Shown piece after piece: positions 1 to 12,328 of a DNA stretch of 64,000 bases (position 1 is its first letter; the number at the start of each line of letters is the position of its first letter). The notes under the pieces were generated by a model, which was not told the DNA's origin, ran no database searches, and was given only the letters and a program-made list of their open reading frames with translations. Source of the DNA: Certhia americana (taxonomy: Eukaryota; Chordata; Aves; Passeriformes; Certhiidae). The DNA is taken from contig CM031859.1 of assembly GCA_018697195.1 (NCBI GenBank), positions 56,211,207 to 56,275,206 on the forward strand, given 5' to 3'. A program made the translations under genes and the position numbers.

Positions 1-2737
1 AATGGTTGCTTGGCAGGGCAGGGCATAAACAGGCATCAGGGCTGGGGGCAGATGAAGCTGGGCAAAAATGTATAGGCCAGTAGCAGTGTTTGTGTCATAA
101 ACTTTCCTTCAGCTGTAGTACAGCAGGCCCCAACTACTAAGAGTTCACCTGTAATTCTCTTCTATTGATAAACTATGTATGAGAAATTACCAAAATAAAT
201 GGACCTGTGTATTACTTTAATTTTCTGTTGTTACATGTAAAGTGATTAGCTCATCACATATTACTTTTGAGTTCTATTGTTGCATTTAAAGTGATTGGCT
301 GGTTTATCTCATGATTGTTAAATGTAGAGTAGTTTGAAATTTCCCATTCGTAGTCTGTGTTTTTCATTGACGCTTTCATTTGAAAGCAGGAAACAATCTG
401 AAAGTAATTGTATTAAGTGTTTCAGCACAAAGATTTTAAAATATAATAGCTTGGCATGTTATTCTATCTTCTTACTATTCCTTGGAGGAAATAGAATGGA
501 GTTGCAACTTTCATCCAGGCAGCTTTTCTACTGCATCCTGTTTCCTTCCGCACACTGGAGAAAGCACTGACGTTTGTCTCCCTTTCCTCTACTTCCAATG
601 AAAAAAATCCCAGTCTCCATGTTGTAGCACTCACTCCAGTGAACTCTGATACAGTATTAATATGAATTCTGCCCTCCGTAGCAAAGGGAAGATTGCAAAG
701 AACAGAGGAATATGCACAACCCTGGCTGCCTGGACTGCCCGAAGGGTGGCTTGTTGTGCGAGCAGTTGCTGTGAAAGGCTGACATCTCTGCTTTTCTCCC
801 ACTGAAAGGCAGACTTACAATCCCCCCTTTCTCTGAGGGAAACTGACCCTTGAAAAGGCTTGGCATGAAATGGATTAACTCCCTGGAAACTTTGTTTGGA
901 AATGTTAGGAGACTGCTACGTGTAAGTGCTGGCAATCTCTGTAAGAGACAAATTATTTTCCCACCCTCTCAAGCACTTGGTAGTTTATCTGTTGTTTATA
1001 TTAAAGATTGATTGTGGTTATATATTCCTAATTCAGGGTTCCCATTAATCACCCTATGCCACATAAGAGACTGGAGAAGAAGAATGAGGGTTACTGGAAA
1101 GCAGAAATGTGATCCCTAGCTCTGCTTTTAATGTGACTTATCCTGGCATTAGCTTTGCTCCTATGAATTACTGCGTTTGTGTAAACATATTTTCTTTTTT
1201 TTTTTTTCTTTTTCCCATGTTTGGTGTGTCTGTTTTTCTCAGGGCTATTTAGAAAAAGATGATATAGTTAGTACAATGACTGAGGAGGACGTTAATCATG
1301 ACACTTGCCATGTTACTATTTCAAGAGGGCCCTGCTCCCCCCAGCACGCCCACCCCCTTGTTTGCTACTACTTGCTTCCTCTCCCAGCCCCAGCAGCCAT
1401 TTCCTCCCTCACAGCAGATCCAGGCAATTGTTTCAGCCTGTGCAAAACGAAGAAGAGGTGGGAAAGGACCAGTGGGGTTAGGACAAATGCACAAAGGCTG
1501 GGACTTCCTAAAGCGCATGGGCTGCCAACAGTGAGATACTTTACGCCACAGCAACAGAGCAGATCTGTCTGTCCTCCTCCTTGACCCTGCTGAAGGTTGC
1601 CAACCCTGAAATGTTCAATCAGCCGTTTGTGGTCCCTTCCCCTCCTAAGTATGAGAGACAAAACTGCTGGCAAGAGGGAAAGAGAAGGGAATTTACGAGT
1701 TTTTACAAGTTGATTTGGGCTATGAGAACATGTTACCAGGCCTGGAGTCAGGTCCAGAAGCCTCTGGAGCAAGCTGTTTTCCTGCCCTGACACGTCTGCC
1801 TGAAAGTCCCTTTACATCTTTGAGAGGTGTGCACTGAGCCCAGCTCTTTATTTTGTTCTGGTGGGAAATCGTTGCATCGGTAAATTTTCAACCAGCAGGA
1901 GTTTTAATCCCTTAAAATTTTTATTTTCTTGTGTGTGCTTGTCTTTGTCTAATATAAAGAAATTACTTGGATTTTAAAAGAAGCAATCGAAATAATTTCT
2001 ATTTGACAAATCAGAACAAATTCACTCTAAAGAGACTGGTTTCATTTAATATAGATTGTCTTCTCTTTATTTGTAGCTCCACTAAACATACTTTGCCAGG
2101 TGTATCCTAATTCTGCACAGATTTTTCTCTTGAGTCATGTTACATTCATGTCTGACTTCTTTGGTGCAAAATCCCACTATTACATTTATTATTTAACAGC
2201 ATATTCAACATTGAGATGTGACTGTAACTGCTGGTTTGTGTTTATAACTAAACATCATCTCCACAAAAGCAAGAGATCACTGGAAGTTCTGCAAACCTAG
2301 GAGAATTTAGGTCCACAAATTGTGATGAAAGCACATCTTCAGTGAAATCAAAGGAGGAAGACTAATATAGGAAGGTCTTATATCTGAGGATTTAACATCC
2401 TTTTACACATAATTGCACAGAAACAGTGATTTTAGAGGACTAGATATTTTTAAAATACTTTGGTTCAAACTAATTTAGATTGCTTGGTTTTTCTCCCCAT
2501 GTAACTACCTTTGATGGCATATTGTACATATAAGAATAAGAGGATTTATTTCTGAGTTGGGAATAGGTTTTTAATCAGACTCAGTAATGTAAATAGACCT
2601 CTATTTAAAAGTTCATTCAAAACTGAGTACTTGTGTGTATTTAAGTGCACTGTATGCTGAAGTAGAAATATCCCCCAGTGTTTAACCAAAAGCATGTTTA
2701 ATGTGTGGTTTTGTTTTGTTTTTCTAATGTTTAACAG
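1..2737 (+). other. MTHFD1L: Intron upstream of exon A, with no coding exon seen
   Basis: The preceding MTHFD1L exon should end in sequence encoding ...L-V-G-x-E-G-F-V plus one base of a Val codon. No such block is present, so this stretch reads as the 3' part of an intron. It contains a 49-bp imperfect tandem duplication (211-303) and a T-rich tract near 1196-1212. Open frames of up to 141 codons on either strand (for example 1368-1793 on the minus strand) lack family motifs or splice logic, and I treat them as chance. Confidence 0.85.
211..303. repeat. 49-bp imperfect tandem duplication, two copies
   Basis: The segment beginning ATTACTTT at 211 recurs at 260. The best-matching 28-nt core (224-251 versus 273-300, ending AAAGTGATTRGCT) agrees at 24 of 28 positions with a 49-bp offset. 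It is an old local duplication with no evident function. Confidence 0.7.
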
Positions 2738-2877
2738 TAACTGAGGCTGGCTTTGGTGCTGACATTGGGATGGAGAAATTCTTCAACATCAAATGCAGAG
2801 CGTCTGGCTTGGTTCCCAGTGTGGTTGTACTTGTTGCTACAGTGAGGGCTTTGAAGATGCATGGAGGTGGGCCAAAT
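2738..2877 (+). CDS. MTHFD1L: MTHFD1L exon A (first visible): formate-THF ligase domain with family signature
   Basis: This internal coding exon starts after acceptor ...ttaacag and ends before donor gtaagt. Its first two bases complete a split Val codon (incoming intron phase 1), and 46 whole codons follow. The peptide opens with [19 protein letters not shown] and contains [12 protein letters not shown], which fits the second PROSITE-type signature of formate-tetrahydrofolate ligases. It then ends in GGGPN. The run C-R-A-S-G-L-V-P is characteristic of mitochondrial MTHFD1L rather than cytosolic MTHFD1. The family ligates formate to THF using ATP, and in mitochondria it runs mainly toward formate release. 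Upstream exons (presequence, the inactive dehydrogenase/cyclohydrolase-like region and the P-loop half of the synthetase) lie outside the window. MTHFD1L is about 978 residues in mammals, so this exon falls near residue 710-755 by family length, which is an inference. Confidence 0.96.
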
Positions 2878-4570
2878 GTAAGTTTTTGCACCTTTCTTGG
2901 AAAAATCAAATTGTTGCTAATATTTGAAATAAGTAAAATACCTTGATTTAAGAAATATTTGGGGTAGTCTGTGGGGCAGTATTTAGATAACCCTTCTGAG
3001 ATACCTCACTGTATAGGTGTTATCACTAAAGTTAATGCTATCTCTAAAATTAAGCCACAAATGAAAGAAGAGGGACAAAAGAACTCTGAAGAATTACTAT
3101 ATCTTGCAGAGCAAGGGAAGTTTTTTACATTAAAAAAATATGTAAGATAGATATAGATGATATAGATATACAGATATATTCTTTTCCCAGCCTTTTGAAA
3201 TAACATTTTTTAAGTGCACTGAAATCATCATGGTCTGGGAAATTTGACAGCTGAGGAGGAATGAGACGAGTTTGAGTTGCAGTATGTGAGTGGAAGTAGA
3301 GAACATTGTTAGTGATGGTTTTTGAGACTTCTTTCACCCCAGTAATGGGTACCCCTTATGTCCTTTGATTTTACTCAGATTAATTCCCTCGGGGATGCTG
3401 AAGTAACTGGTGAAATTTTGCAAGTGTTTTCCTGGTGTTTCACCAGTGTATCATTTTTTGCTGTCTAAGCCACAAAGAAATTTTACAGATTTCTGATTGT
3501 AGAAATGCTGCCTGAACGTGCAATCAGATCAGATTGCTAGCCAAGAAGACAGACACTTAACTCCTAGAAACACTTTCATCTGCCCAGCAGCATGCTAGAG
3601 AGTGATGCTGCCAGGGAAACAGTCACACTGGGTGAAAATACCAGAGCTGTTTCCACAGCCACAAAATTTTAGAATGCATGGTTTCCCTTACAGCTAATCT
3701 TCTCTTAGCTGAGCTACCCTTTTTCCGTCTTTCAGGTTGATATAATGTTATAATTTTCTGTCGTTTTAGTACACTTCTAATGCACGTTTTCTTTATTTTG
3801 AATTATATTTCTCCATCCCTATCAAGGCGAGTATATTTTTACATGTGTTATCACTCCTCTAGCAAAAATAGGACTTAAATATGTCTTAATAACTGTCTCT
3901 ATTTCTGTCTCACTTGTGTCCTTAGAAGTTTAAAGGTTTCATTTGTTTACAAATGTGATGCGTTCATCACTGAGGCATGTAGAGTACCAGATACTTTTGC
4001 TGGGAGGTTAACTATAAAAAGGACTAATGCTAGAGACAAAAGTAAATCTGGTGCCTGGGTTGATGTTGTGTGGCCCTTGGAGACTCAGTACAGTACCCCA
4101 ATACCCTTGTGATTCACTTTGCATGTATACCCTTGTACTTTCCAACAAATTACTTGCGTGCAGTTCCTTGCCATGGGCAGTAATTAAAGGACATCAAAGA
4201 TGATGTTCTTCTGTTTTGCTCTTATTTCTTCAGCTGTTGGAAGTTGCTGGCTATTGTCTTTGCACTGCTGGTGTGCTGTAACAACATGTACAGTGAGATC
4301 CAGCTGCCTCCCCTAGTAGTCTTTTGCAACTAATTGCTGAGGCACTACCTGTGTGTTGTTACCCAAATACCATAGGAAGTGTTGCTGTTGTTTGTGTGCT
4401 GGTGCAACTTGGAATAAAACACGAGCTGCAGTCAGGCTGTGATGCTGTGTGCACTGGTATGGGTTAACTGGCACTACAGAAAGCAAGCAAAATTGCACTT
4501 CAGACCCTTTAGGGTTATGACAAGTATCAATCTGTGATGATTTTGATTGTTTATTATTACCTGATCCCAG
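2878..4570 (+). other. MTHFD1L: Intron A-B (1693 bp)
   Basis: This is a GT-AG intron, gtaagt...cccag, phase 0. It contains an AT/GATA-rich stretch near 3140-3180. I see no coding exon, RNA gene or recognisable mobile element. Confidence 0.9.
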
Positions 4571-4612
4571 GTAACTGCTGGTGCCCCCTTGAAGAAAGAA
4601 TACACAGAAGAG
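4571..4612 (+). CDS. MTHFD1L: MTHFD1L exon B: 42-nt exon
   Basis: This very short exon is bounded by acceptor gatcccag and donor gtaaga. It encodes exactly 14 residues, VTAGAPLKKEYTEE, with phase 0 on both sides. It continues directly from G-G-G-P-N of the previous exon to give the conserved ligase run GGGPxVTAG. The K-K-E-Y-T-E-E part matches MTHFD1L rather than MTHFD1, which has P-K-A-Y here. Its short length hides it from simple ORF scans. Because it is 42 nt and phase 0-0, skipping it would keep the reading frame. Confidence 0.95.
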
Positions 4613-5685
4613 GTAAGAGGAACTGTTAGGAAACTTTAAAGAGGTTTTTATTTAAAGGAGCAAAGTAGTATGGTGTATAGAGAATCAGAACTTCTCCTTG
4701 ATCTGGCTGGACAGTGTGCAGCCTCAGGATTGACAGCAGCATGCTCTAATGCAGACATTAAGTGAACACATCTAACAGGCATTGCCAACAAGTAGAACCA
4801 CCTCTTCCTTTAACCCCTTTGTGTTCCCCTCTTAGGTGTATGATGTATGTAAACTGTATGTATGGTGGATTGTAATGAGGAACTGAAATAGCTGAAAATT
4901 AACCTATTTTCAATAGTTTTTACAGGACTGCTAAGTTTTCAGACTGATCAACAGACAGGCATTTATAGAAGCACAAGAGCAGAGAGGTGTAGGGGTCGAG
5001 CACACGCCCTGATAGCATAATGATAGCATAATGATAGCATAATCTGTTCATTAAACAACAAGCTTACTATGTTTGTGCTTCACATTTGGGGTGGGATGTC
5101 ACTCTTCAAACAAAGTATGAATTCTGCTGGTTTGTTTTCTTTGCCGCTTCACTCCAGACAAATTCTGGTCTTTTGCTTGTAAGAGGCTAAGGATATGTGT
5201 TTTGTTACAACTAAGACAAGGCCTACAAAGTGTAAGGTAAAAGAGTAAATAAGGAAATCCAGTAATGTGCTTTTATCTGGGTTGTGTATGTGTATGTATG
5301 AACTCTGCATCTAACACATCTGTATGTCAAACCCCACCCCACTACTGCAGTCTGTTTATGAACTTTGCAAACAGCAGACTAACATCCTTTTCACAATCAT
5401 GACAAGCAACCAGTCATCAGCTGCACCATCTTCCTGTGTCTCAGAAGAGAGCAATGGATTCGTGTACAAATTTTGGACACTGCTTAGTTACTTAAATACG
5501 TCTGATGCTTATTCGTTGGAATGAGAATTAATAAGTGCCAGAATATTTCATCTGGAAGAATTTCACTTGCCTGCAACTGTCATAATCAGCTCTGTTTATA
5601 TTGAGTTAAATTTATGGAAAATTCTTTGGCTGGAGAAGACTTTATGTATCTTAGCATTTCCATTAATTTTCATTTAATTGCACAG
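4613..5685 (+). other. MTHFD1L: Intron B-C (1073 bp)
   Basis: This is a GT-AG intron, gtaaga...cacag, phase 0. Its only clear structure is the three-copy 11-bp repeat at 5011-5043. The 66-codon open frame at 5324-5524 has no recognisable features. Confidence 0.9.
5011..5043. repeat. 11-bp minisatellite, three perfect copies
   Basis: The unit GATAGCATAAT is repeated three times without change. Perfect identity suggests recent slippage, so it is likely to vary in copy number between individuals. Confidence 0.85.
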
Positions 5686-5786
5686 AACCTCCAGCTGGTA
5701 GCTGATGGCTGCTGTAACCTACAGAAACAGATTGAAATAACTCAGCTCTTTGGAGTTCCTGTTGTGGTTGCTCTAAATGTCTTCAA
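5686..5786 (+). CDS. MTHFD1L: MTHFD1L exon C
   Basis: The acceptor is ...aattgcacag and the donor is gtaagt, which overlaps the apparent Lys codon. The exon holds 33 whole codons plus two bases (aa) that are completed to Lys by the next exon, so the outgoing phase is 2. The peptide runs NLQLVADGCCNLQKQIEITQ and then LFGVPVVVALNVF. The first part is an amphipathic helix region. The second is the hydrophobic beta-strand run GVPVVVALN found in all formate-THF ligases. L-V-A-D-G-C-C-N-L-Q-K-Q is the MTHFD1L version; MTHFD1 has a different sequence after N-L-E-L-V. The exon is 1073 bp from the previous exon and 406 bp from the next. Confidence 0.96.
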
Positions 5787-6192
5787 GTAAGTCTGTTATT
5801 TCATTTCTCTTGGAAGTAAAACACAGTCCCAATTCCTTGCTTTTCTTGGTTTTTAAATTATTAAATGTGACATGAACAAAGAAGCTATTAAAGGTTTTCA
5901 TTTTTTCATTTTGAATATAAAGATATTTAAGTTCTTAGCTTGTTCTTAAGGTTTTCAAACCAACCAAAAAAGTATATACTATTATGGAGCTGATAATCTT
6001 CCATGTAAATTAGGTAAAACAATTACAAAATTTTCTGGAAACGTGTAAATACATATGCTGTATATAAATGCATTAGGTGTTTGGCACAATTTCTATATAT
6101 ACCTGCTTTATCACTGATGATAGTAAAATTTATAAGGTTGTAAAAGAGAACTAATTAAAGAAAATAATGAGACGGGACTGTTTGGTTGGCAG
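5787..6192 (+). other. MTHFD1L: Intron C-D (406 bp)
   Basis: This is a short AT-rich GT-AG intron, gtaagt...ggcag, phase 2, splitting a Lys codon. No other feature is seen. Confidence 0.92.
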
Positions 6193-6370
6193 AACTGACT
6201 CTCCAGCTGAGGTTGATCTGGTGTGTAAGATTGCAAAGGAGTGTGGAGCATTTGATGCTGTACCCTGCAATCACTGGTCAGCTGGTGGTAGAGGAGCCGT
6301 AAAATTAGCTCAAGCTGTGGAAAAGGCAGCTAATCAGAAAAGCAGTTTCAAATATCTCTACAGCTTGGAG
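6193..6370 (+). CDS. MTHFD1L: MTHFD1L exon D
   Basis: The acceptor is tttggttggcag and the donor is gtaaga, followed by a T-rich and then TTTTA-repeat stretch. The first base completes the split Lys codon, and 59 codons follow. The peptide starts TDSPAEVDLVCKIAKECGAF, continues D-A-V-P-C-N-H-W-S-A-G-G-R-G and ends S-F-K-Y-L-Y-S-L-E. The GAFDAVxCxHWxxGGxGAxxLA core is a conserved ligase block. This is the largest exon in the window. The short open frame that begins just upstream and runs into the intron is only this exon read through its splice sites. Confidence 0.96.
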
Positions 6371-6390
6371 GTAAGATTTCTTTTCTTTCT

Positions 6391-6423
6391 TTTTTATTTT
6401 TTATTTTATTTTATTTTATTTTA
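6391..6423. repeat. (TTTTA)n pentanucleotide microsatellite
   Basis: About six units of TTTTA/TTTTTA lie 20 bp inside the donor end of intron D-E. Together with the T/C-rich run before it, this forms a pyrimidine-rich tract close to the 5' splice site. Confidence 0.85.
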
Positions 6424-6779
6424 ATGAATATATTCTGCATCGGAGTTGGATTTTAAAAAAGAAGAACATTGAGAACATTGAAACAAAGTTATCTAAAATG
6501 CTTGGAGAGGAACTTGGAACTTGCCTTGGTTTAAAATGATAAAAGCTGGAGAGAACAAGCAATCTGTGGCTTGTCTAATCAGGGAGCAGGATACTCATTG
6601 GTAATGGGTGTTACTTGATCATTACCAGAAGTAATGATTCAATTACTTGATGCATTGAACGATACATCTGATACCTTATGTTTAACATAAAAGTATGTAT
6701 GCAGATGGAACACTCACCAGTTATTTTGGGAGACTTCTCCAAAGATGTCACAGGTATTGCACCAAGTTGTGGCTTCCTG

Positions 6780-7760
6780 AAGCATTCACTGTCTGTATGA
6801 GAAGGATGTGAAAGGTAGCATGTCACTGCTCATCCCACACATCTGCCCAGCCCAGCCAGGTGAACACAGAGAGGAAGCACTGCCCTTACCTGTGCTCACC
6901 TGCACAGCGCAGCTCTCAGGTGCGCACAAAAAGCACAGGTGACCCTGTCCTGTTCCTTCCCTCCTGATGATCAGATTGGAGTCTGCCAGTACAATATGGT
7001 ACACAATACATGGGTCACTGCTGCTGCTGGTCCCAGGTCCTCAGTCTATTCAGGAGCAGCCCCCAGGGCTTCTGTCCTGCTCCAGCTGATGGCACCAGAG
7101 TTCACAAGCCCCTGAGGTTCGCAGATCACTACAGCTGCTGGTCACAGCCCTTTCCTCACTCTCTCTGTCCGCATGCCTACACATTTAGAGCAGAGAGCAC
7201 ACCCACACAAAAGGCAGCCAGAAACCAGATATAATAAGAATAGAGAAGTCCTCAAGCACATAGCTCAGTTAGTCAGACTACTGGCCTTTACACACAATTG
7301 ACCCCTTCTTCCTCTAGTCTCTCATTTTCTTCCTTTTCAATCCCCCTTGATTACTCCCTTTTCCCATCTTTGCTCCTTCCACAAAACAATCTTTACACAT
7401 TGCCACAATCCTCTTTGAAAATCCCATCGTGTGGTCCCAAAATCTTCTTTTTCCTGTGCTTCTATATGAAATCACTTCCTCTCATTTGCAGTTTTCTGAT
7501 CAAAGAGTTTCCCCATTGACCCACCTTGGGGCATTTCACACCAAGGACAATGGTCTCATCTTCCCCTTGGATTGTCATAGGAAACAGGCAATTCAGTGTG
7601 CTCTAATTTTCCTTGATTAGGTTTTTCCAGTGATTACATTACAGAGCATTCCTCCACCTGTCATTGTTCCTCTGATCCTTGTTGAAGCTTTGGGGCTAAT
7701 TTGCTTAGCTGTTAGATAACCTAACAAAGGATAGTGTGTTTCCAAGTTACAATCCTGTGT
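6780..7760. other. GC-richer intronic block of unknown origin
   Basis: This stretch has noticeably higher GC than the surrounding intron and is rich in CAGC/CTGC and CCC motifs. It has several short open frames on both strands but no protein motif that I recognise. It could be an eroded retroelement such as an ERV internal or LTR piece, but I cannot match it to a family from memory. Confidence 0.25.
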
Positions 7761-10700
7761 GTGCCAGAGTTAGTTTTTTTCCACGCCTTGGAGACTTATT
7801 GCAGTTGTCCGCAAGGTAACATCACAGCATTGTGAGCTGTCAAGAGGAGCTTGGACCCCTGGGAGCAGTGGAGGTGCTGGGGTACCACTGTGCTGGCAGA
7901 ACATTTGGAGGGACACATTGCCAAGAAGGTTGTACAAATGATTTCTCAGGGCCTTCCTGGCTATCCACATGTTGGGTGGGTTTAAATCTGAACAGCCAAA
8001 CAGACTTCTCTGGCTCCAAGGAAGCCCTTGTCAAGTTTCAGATCCTGTGCCCGTGCTACTTAAGTTTCTTTAGAAAATGTTCAAATGCTGTTTTTTTACA
8101 ACAGAACCTCAGCTTCATTCTTTTAAATGGCTGGATGTTCCTGTTTTGATTCCTCTCTCCAGAAAAAAGTTCAGCCTGAGGTAGATATGCCCTACGGTCA
8201 TCTTTCATTCTCGCTTCTCCTTTATATGCGCCCTGTATCTGTTGCACCTTTTTTTTTTTTTTCTTTCCACCTCCCCTGCCATTTTACAAAATGTCAGTAA
8301 TCCAGCCACCCCATATCAGTCTTAACCCCTGCCCTGACAGAATAGATGGAAATATTTTAGGAATATTAGTGCTGCAGCATGTATTCAAGGCATTTTCCCC
8401 ATGCAACAATTTTACAGCTGAAAAATGGACAATGTGTACAAGCCTTTCTAAGTTTGTCTCTACTGAGATGCTCTGAAAACTGAGGCTATTATCTTATGGG
8501 GCTTGTGTAATAAAATGGGGGGGAAAAATTCTTTGAGAAATACATGTTATAGCTTTCCCCACTGCAACTTGTGTTGCAGGGATGGCACATTCGCCTTTGA
8601 CAAGGCTCATTCTTAAGCTTTGATGTTACTACACACTGTGTAGCTTACAATCTGGTCATACGAGTGAGTAAAAAGGATTGATAGGAGTGGACTCTGCCTA
8701 TGAAGAAAATCAGATTGCTTTCCACTTTAATGTCTTTCCCAGACACATCGTTTCGTGCTGTGTTGCATAAGCAGCATGATCTTAAGCACAAAGGGAATGA
8801 ATCACATCTTTACATCGACTTAGTATCCCATAACTTCACACAAGTATTGTAAGCCTCAAAAATACATTGAAGGGATTCTATAAAAACATTTAAAGATTTT
8901 AAATGCTGTAAAAAAGTACATTCAGGCCAAAAAAAACAGTAAAGTGTAAAGTTCAGACTTCTGTTTCATCCTTACTGTGCAAAGAGTGGGGACTGAAGCA
9001 GCTGGAAGTAGGAGAGTGAAACAGCAATGCTGTCACTTTTGCAGTATGTAGGTCAATTGGTTACTAGGCTCACAGAGAAGTGAAGAAAAGCCACCTCTTG
9101 CAAATAAGCCTGCCCTGATTTTTTTTATTGCTGTTATAGCTATTTTGAGGTGTGGTTTTGGCTGTTCAAAAGGGTAAAATTAAAAATTTAAGGAAGAAGT
9201 AAAATGGGATGAAGATAGGCTTTTCCCCCCCTCATTGTGCCTAAAGAGAGTGTAAGTGATAGGACATAGTTCCATCCCTTACCTGATTGTCAGATTTGTC
9301 CAGTTACTTGAATAATATTAAGTCCTGGTTGCCTCAAGTTTCACAGGATTTACTGTGGTTGGGGTTTTTTGTTTTCTTTACCTTTTGGAAGGTCAAAGAG
9401 GGAAAATACTCTGCTTAAAACCACTACAACTTCATTCATATATCTCTCTGTCTTCATGAGATTGCCCTACTCTTCCCTTTACTCCACTTCTCCATTCATT
9501 CCTTTGATGTCTATGCACCTTGTTTTCCTGTTGGAAAACTTCATCAGAATTTGCTTCCAGAGCTGTCTATAATCAGAAAAATTTCCAACAGCACAGACCA
9601 TGTAGCTGTAACAGGTTCATTTGATGTTTTGAGCTTTTTTTAGAAAGCATCACCCAGGGTATTTTTAAAAAAAGCTTCAAACCCTTATATGTAAAACTGG
9701 TTTATATCCTTTCTTTCTAGTTAGAACAAACTTTGCAGTAAACGATATTACTAGTGTGTGGTCAGACATGTAATTAGAGTATAGACCAGGTCAAGTGGGC
9801 TCTCTTTGTTTCTTTTTTTTGTTTTTCAAAATGCATTCATCTCTGTAGTGCTTTATGTAATTTCCAAGTATATCTTCAAAAACAAAAGCCTCCTCAAAGG
9901 ATGCTTACAAATGTGTACAGTGTGAGAAGAACACTAGAAAAGAGTATTTTCTAGATCTATGAAAGGCTGGTTAAAAGTTGCAAATCAGCTGGTTTTTTCT
10001 GAGGTATGTTTATACATTTATACCAACTTGTCCAGTGATAGCTGAGCATGTGCCAAATGAGTAGTTTTAGACATTGGACACAACACAGTTGTGTCAGTTC
10101 AGGTCTGAGGCTCTGCTCCTGTTCAGTATCATAGCAAGCTAGTCTAATTAGAATACTGTGCTAAATTTATTCCTTGAAGCATCTAGTTTAGTCTCTTTAA
10201 ACTTCCTTGGGTGTCATTCCATGACATACTCTTCTACAGTCCCACTTTTAGATGGCTTTTTGGGTTCTCTTTATTTATTTCTCTAAGCAGGCAATATTTT
10301 ATTTTTTTATCCTAGCAGCTGCTGCTTGTAGTTTGACTTTTTTTTAGCCTTGATTATAGCAAGGTTTTGTTTGACATTTGGTATAAGATGAACAAATATT
10401 TTTGGGGGGTTTCGAATGAGAAAAGAATAGCTCATATATGGTTTTGGGAGAGTGTATATGTGGCCGTCAATTCATGGATCAAGTACAAGACATGACCTAT
10501 GACAAGTAAATACTGCACCATTGCCACTGTAAAAGTGTAAGAAAAGGACAGAAACAGCATGTACCCCAGAATGCGTACAGTATTAGGAATTGCACGGGTC
10601 AGGGGGGTTGGTTCAGGAACAAGGATGAGTTTTCATATCACAGACTTCAGAGTTTATAACATACCTTAAAATATCATTGGCAGTAATTGAAGTGAATACT

Positions 10701-12297
10701 ATGGTATTGTGTAGTTTTAGTATGGATTTTTGCCTCCTCTGCACAATAACCTCTATTAAGTTACTGTTGAGTTACTTTCTTGCAGAGTGTTTCTCTTCAG
10801 TGTTTGAAGGATGGGTTTGTTTAAAAGGCCTCCTGAACTCTGTGAAATCATCTGTGGCAGTTTATTTTAATATATATTCTTGCTACATATGGAAAATATC
10901 AAAATATCAATCCTCTTATCACTGTTGACTTCCCTTCTGGGTTCAGTTTTCTTGAAGTATGGCTCTTTACGTTGCAGCAGAAAGCTATTACTCAAAATAA
11001 AGTTGACTGAACCATTAAAAGAAAGTTTAGATAACTAGGGGGAGGAAAGGAAAGGATGGAAACGCATCCCATTCCCAAATTTCTCTGGCTTCAGTGCCTG
11101 TTCCTGATCAGGAGAAAGCAGGAAGCTGTACTCCTCTCTAATGCATGCCTGTTGAGTGACCTGCCTTCACTGTCCTGGTCTCTTCTCCCCTGCTGTGGCA
11201 AACTCTCCCTTGACTTAGAGCAGCCCTCCTCAACCTGGGACAGGAAGCATAGGCAAGAAGAAGGCAGGCATTAGGTTTTTTAAGAGATACATTGCCCCTT
11301 CCTGCAAGCAGCTGGAGTGCAGTGGGCACTTGGGAGATGGAAGAGAAGAGGAGGACAGGCATTTGGCATGAGGCAGGATCAGCATATCTGGCTGGCCAGT
11401 GAGTTAGCACTGTCCTCTTAAAAGCATGACATGGTAACCTGACAAATATTATTGAAGAGCCCCAAATCACTGGATTTTTGCTGCGCTGGAAAACTAAATT
11501 GAAGTCTGTAAAGGTCACAAATGGGAGGGAAGAGAAAGGGTTGTTCCTGCCTTCCAGATTTGTCAGATGACAACTTTTTTTGACAGTTCTATGCCTTTAG
11601 GTAATATCATAACAAATGAAAATATATCCAGGTTATACAGTGAAAGTTGAATGCACAGATATTTTGTCAGAGTGCAGTGCATTGCTGGGCCAGCCTGCAG
11701 AACAAAAGAGAGCTTTCTAGGCTTGGGACCATCCACTGGGAGAGAGGCTGAGTAGCTGCACTTCTCAGGGAGGCATTAAGCAGTTAGCAGCCTCAGCCCT
11801 GGCATTTTTCTTCCCCTGCTGTGAGCATAATAATAGTTTGGGCAAAACTGGAGCGTCTGAGTCCTGAGTTTTGTCTGCCCCTGCCTCTGTTGTGCTGTGG
11901 CATTATGGTGTGGGCTGTCACTTACCTCATTCCCTCCAGTCTTTGCTTCAGCTGTCACGGACAATGGGTCAGTCAGAAGGGTCTAAGGGTAGCATCAAAA
12001 CAGAGAAAACTGCCAGCAGCAGTTCTCTGTGCTTTATTTTCTCTTCTATCCATGGTCTTCCAAAGCAAGAATGAGCTGTTGGTAATGAAGGAGGAAGAGC
12101 CCTGTCAGTGGAGGAGAAGGCTCCTTGGTGCATATGCTGGGAGAGGAGGAGCAGCTCGAAGAGGAGGGAACAGTCAAGAATGGCTTATCAGGTCTGGGTT
12201 TGAGGATGCCATCCTCCATGGGAATGTCCCAAAGCAGATTGTATCTTATAGTTTGCAAACTTCTCATCTTTTCAATCCCAGTGTTTGAATGGGAGCT

Positions 12298-12327
<30 letters not shown>
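12298..12327 (+). repeat. G30 homopolymer
   Basis: Thirty consecutive G bases are flanked by GAGCT and TGTGCC. Such runs can form G-quadruplex or triplex structure, and length calls are error-prone. Open frames across it (poly-Gly on +, poly-Pro on minus) are artefacts of the run. Confidence 0.95.

Positions 12328-12328
<1 letters not shown>

Noticed and set aside
1368..1793. 141-codon open frame on minus strand
   Set aside because: No recognisable domain, no splice or promoter logic, and overlapping frames on both strands point to chance.
11821..12288. 155-codon open frame on +
   Set aside because: No domain, signal or repeat pattern is evident, it lies deep in an intron, and its composition is like its surroundings, so it is a chance frame.
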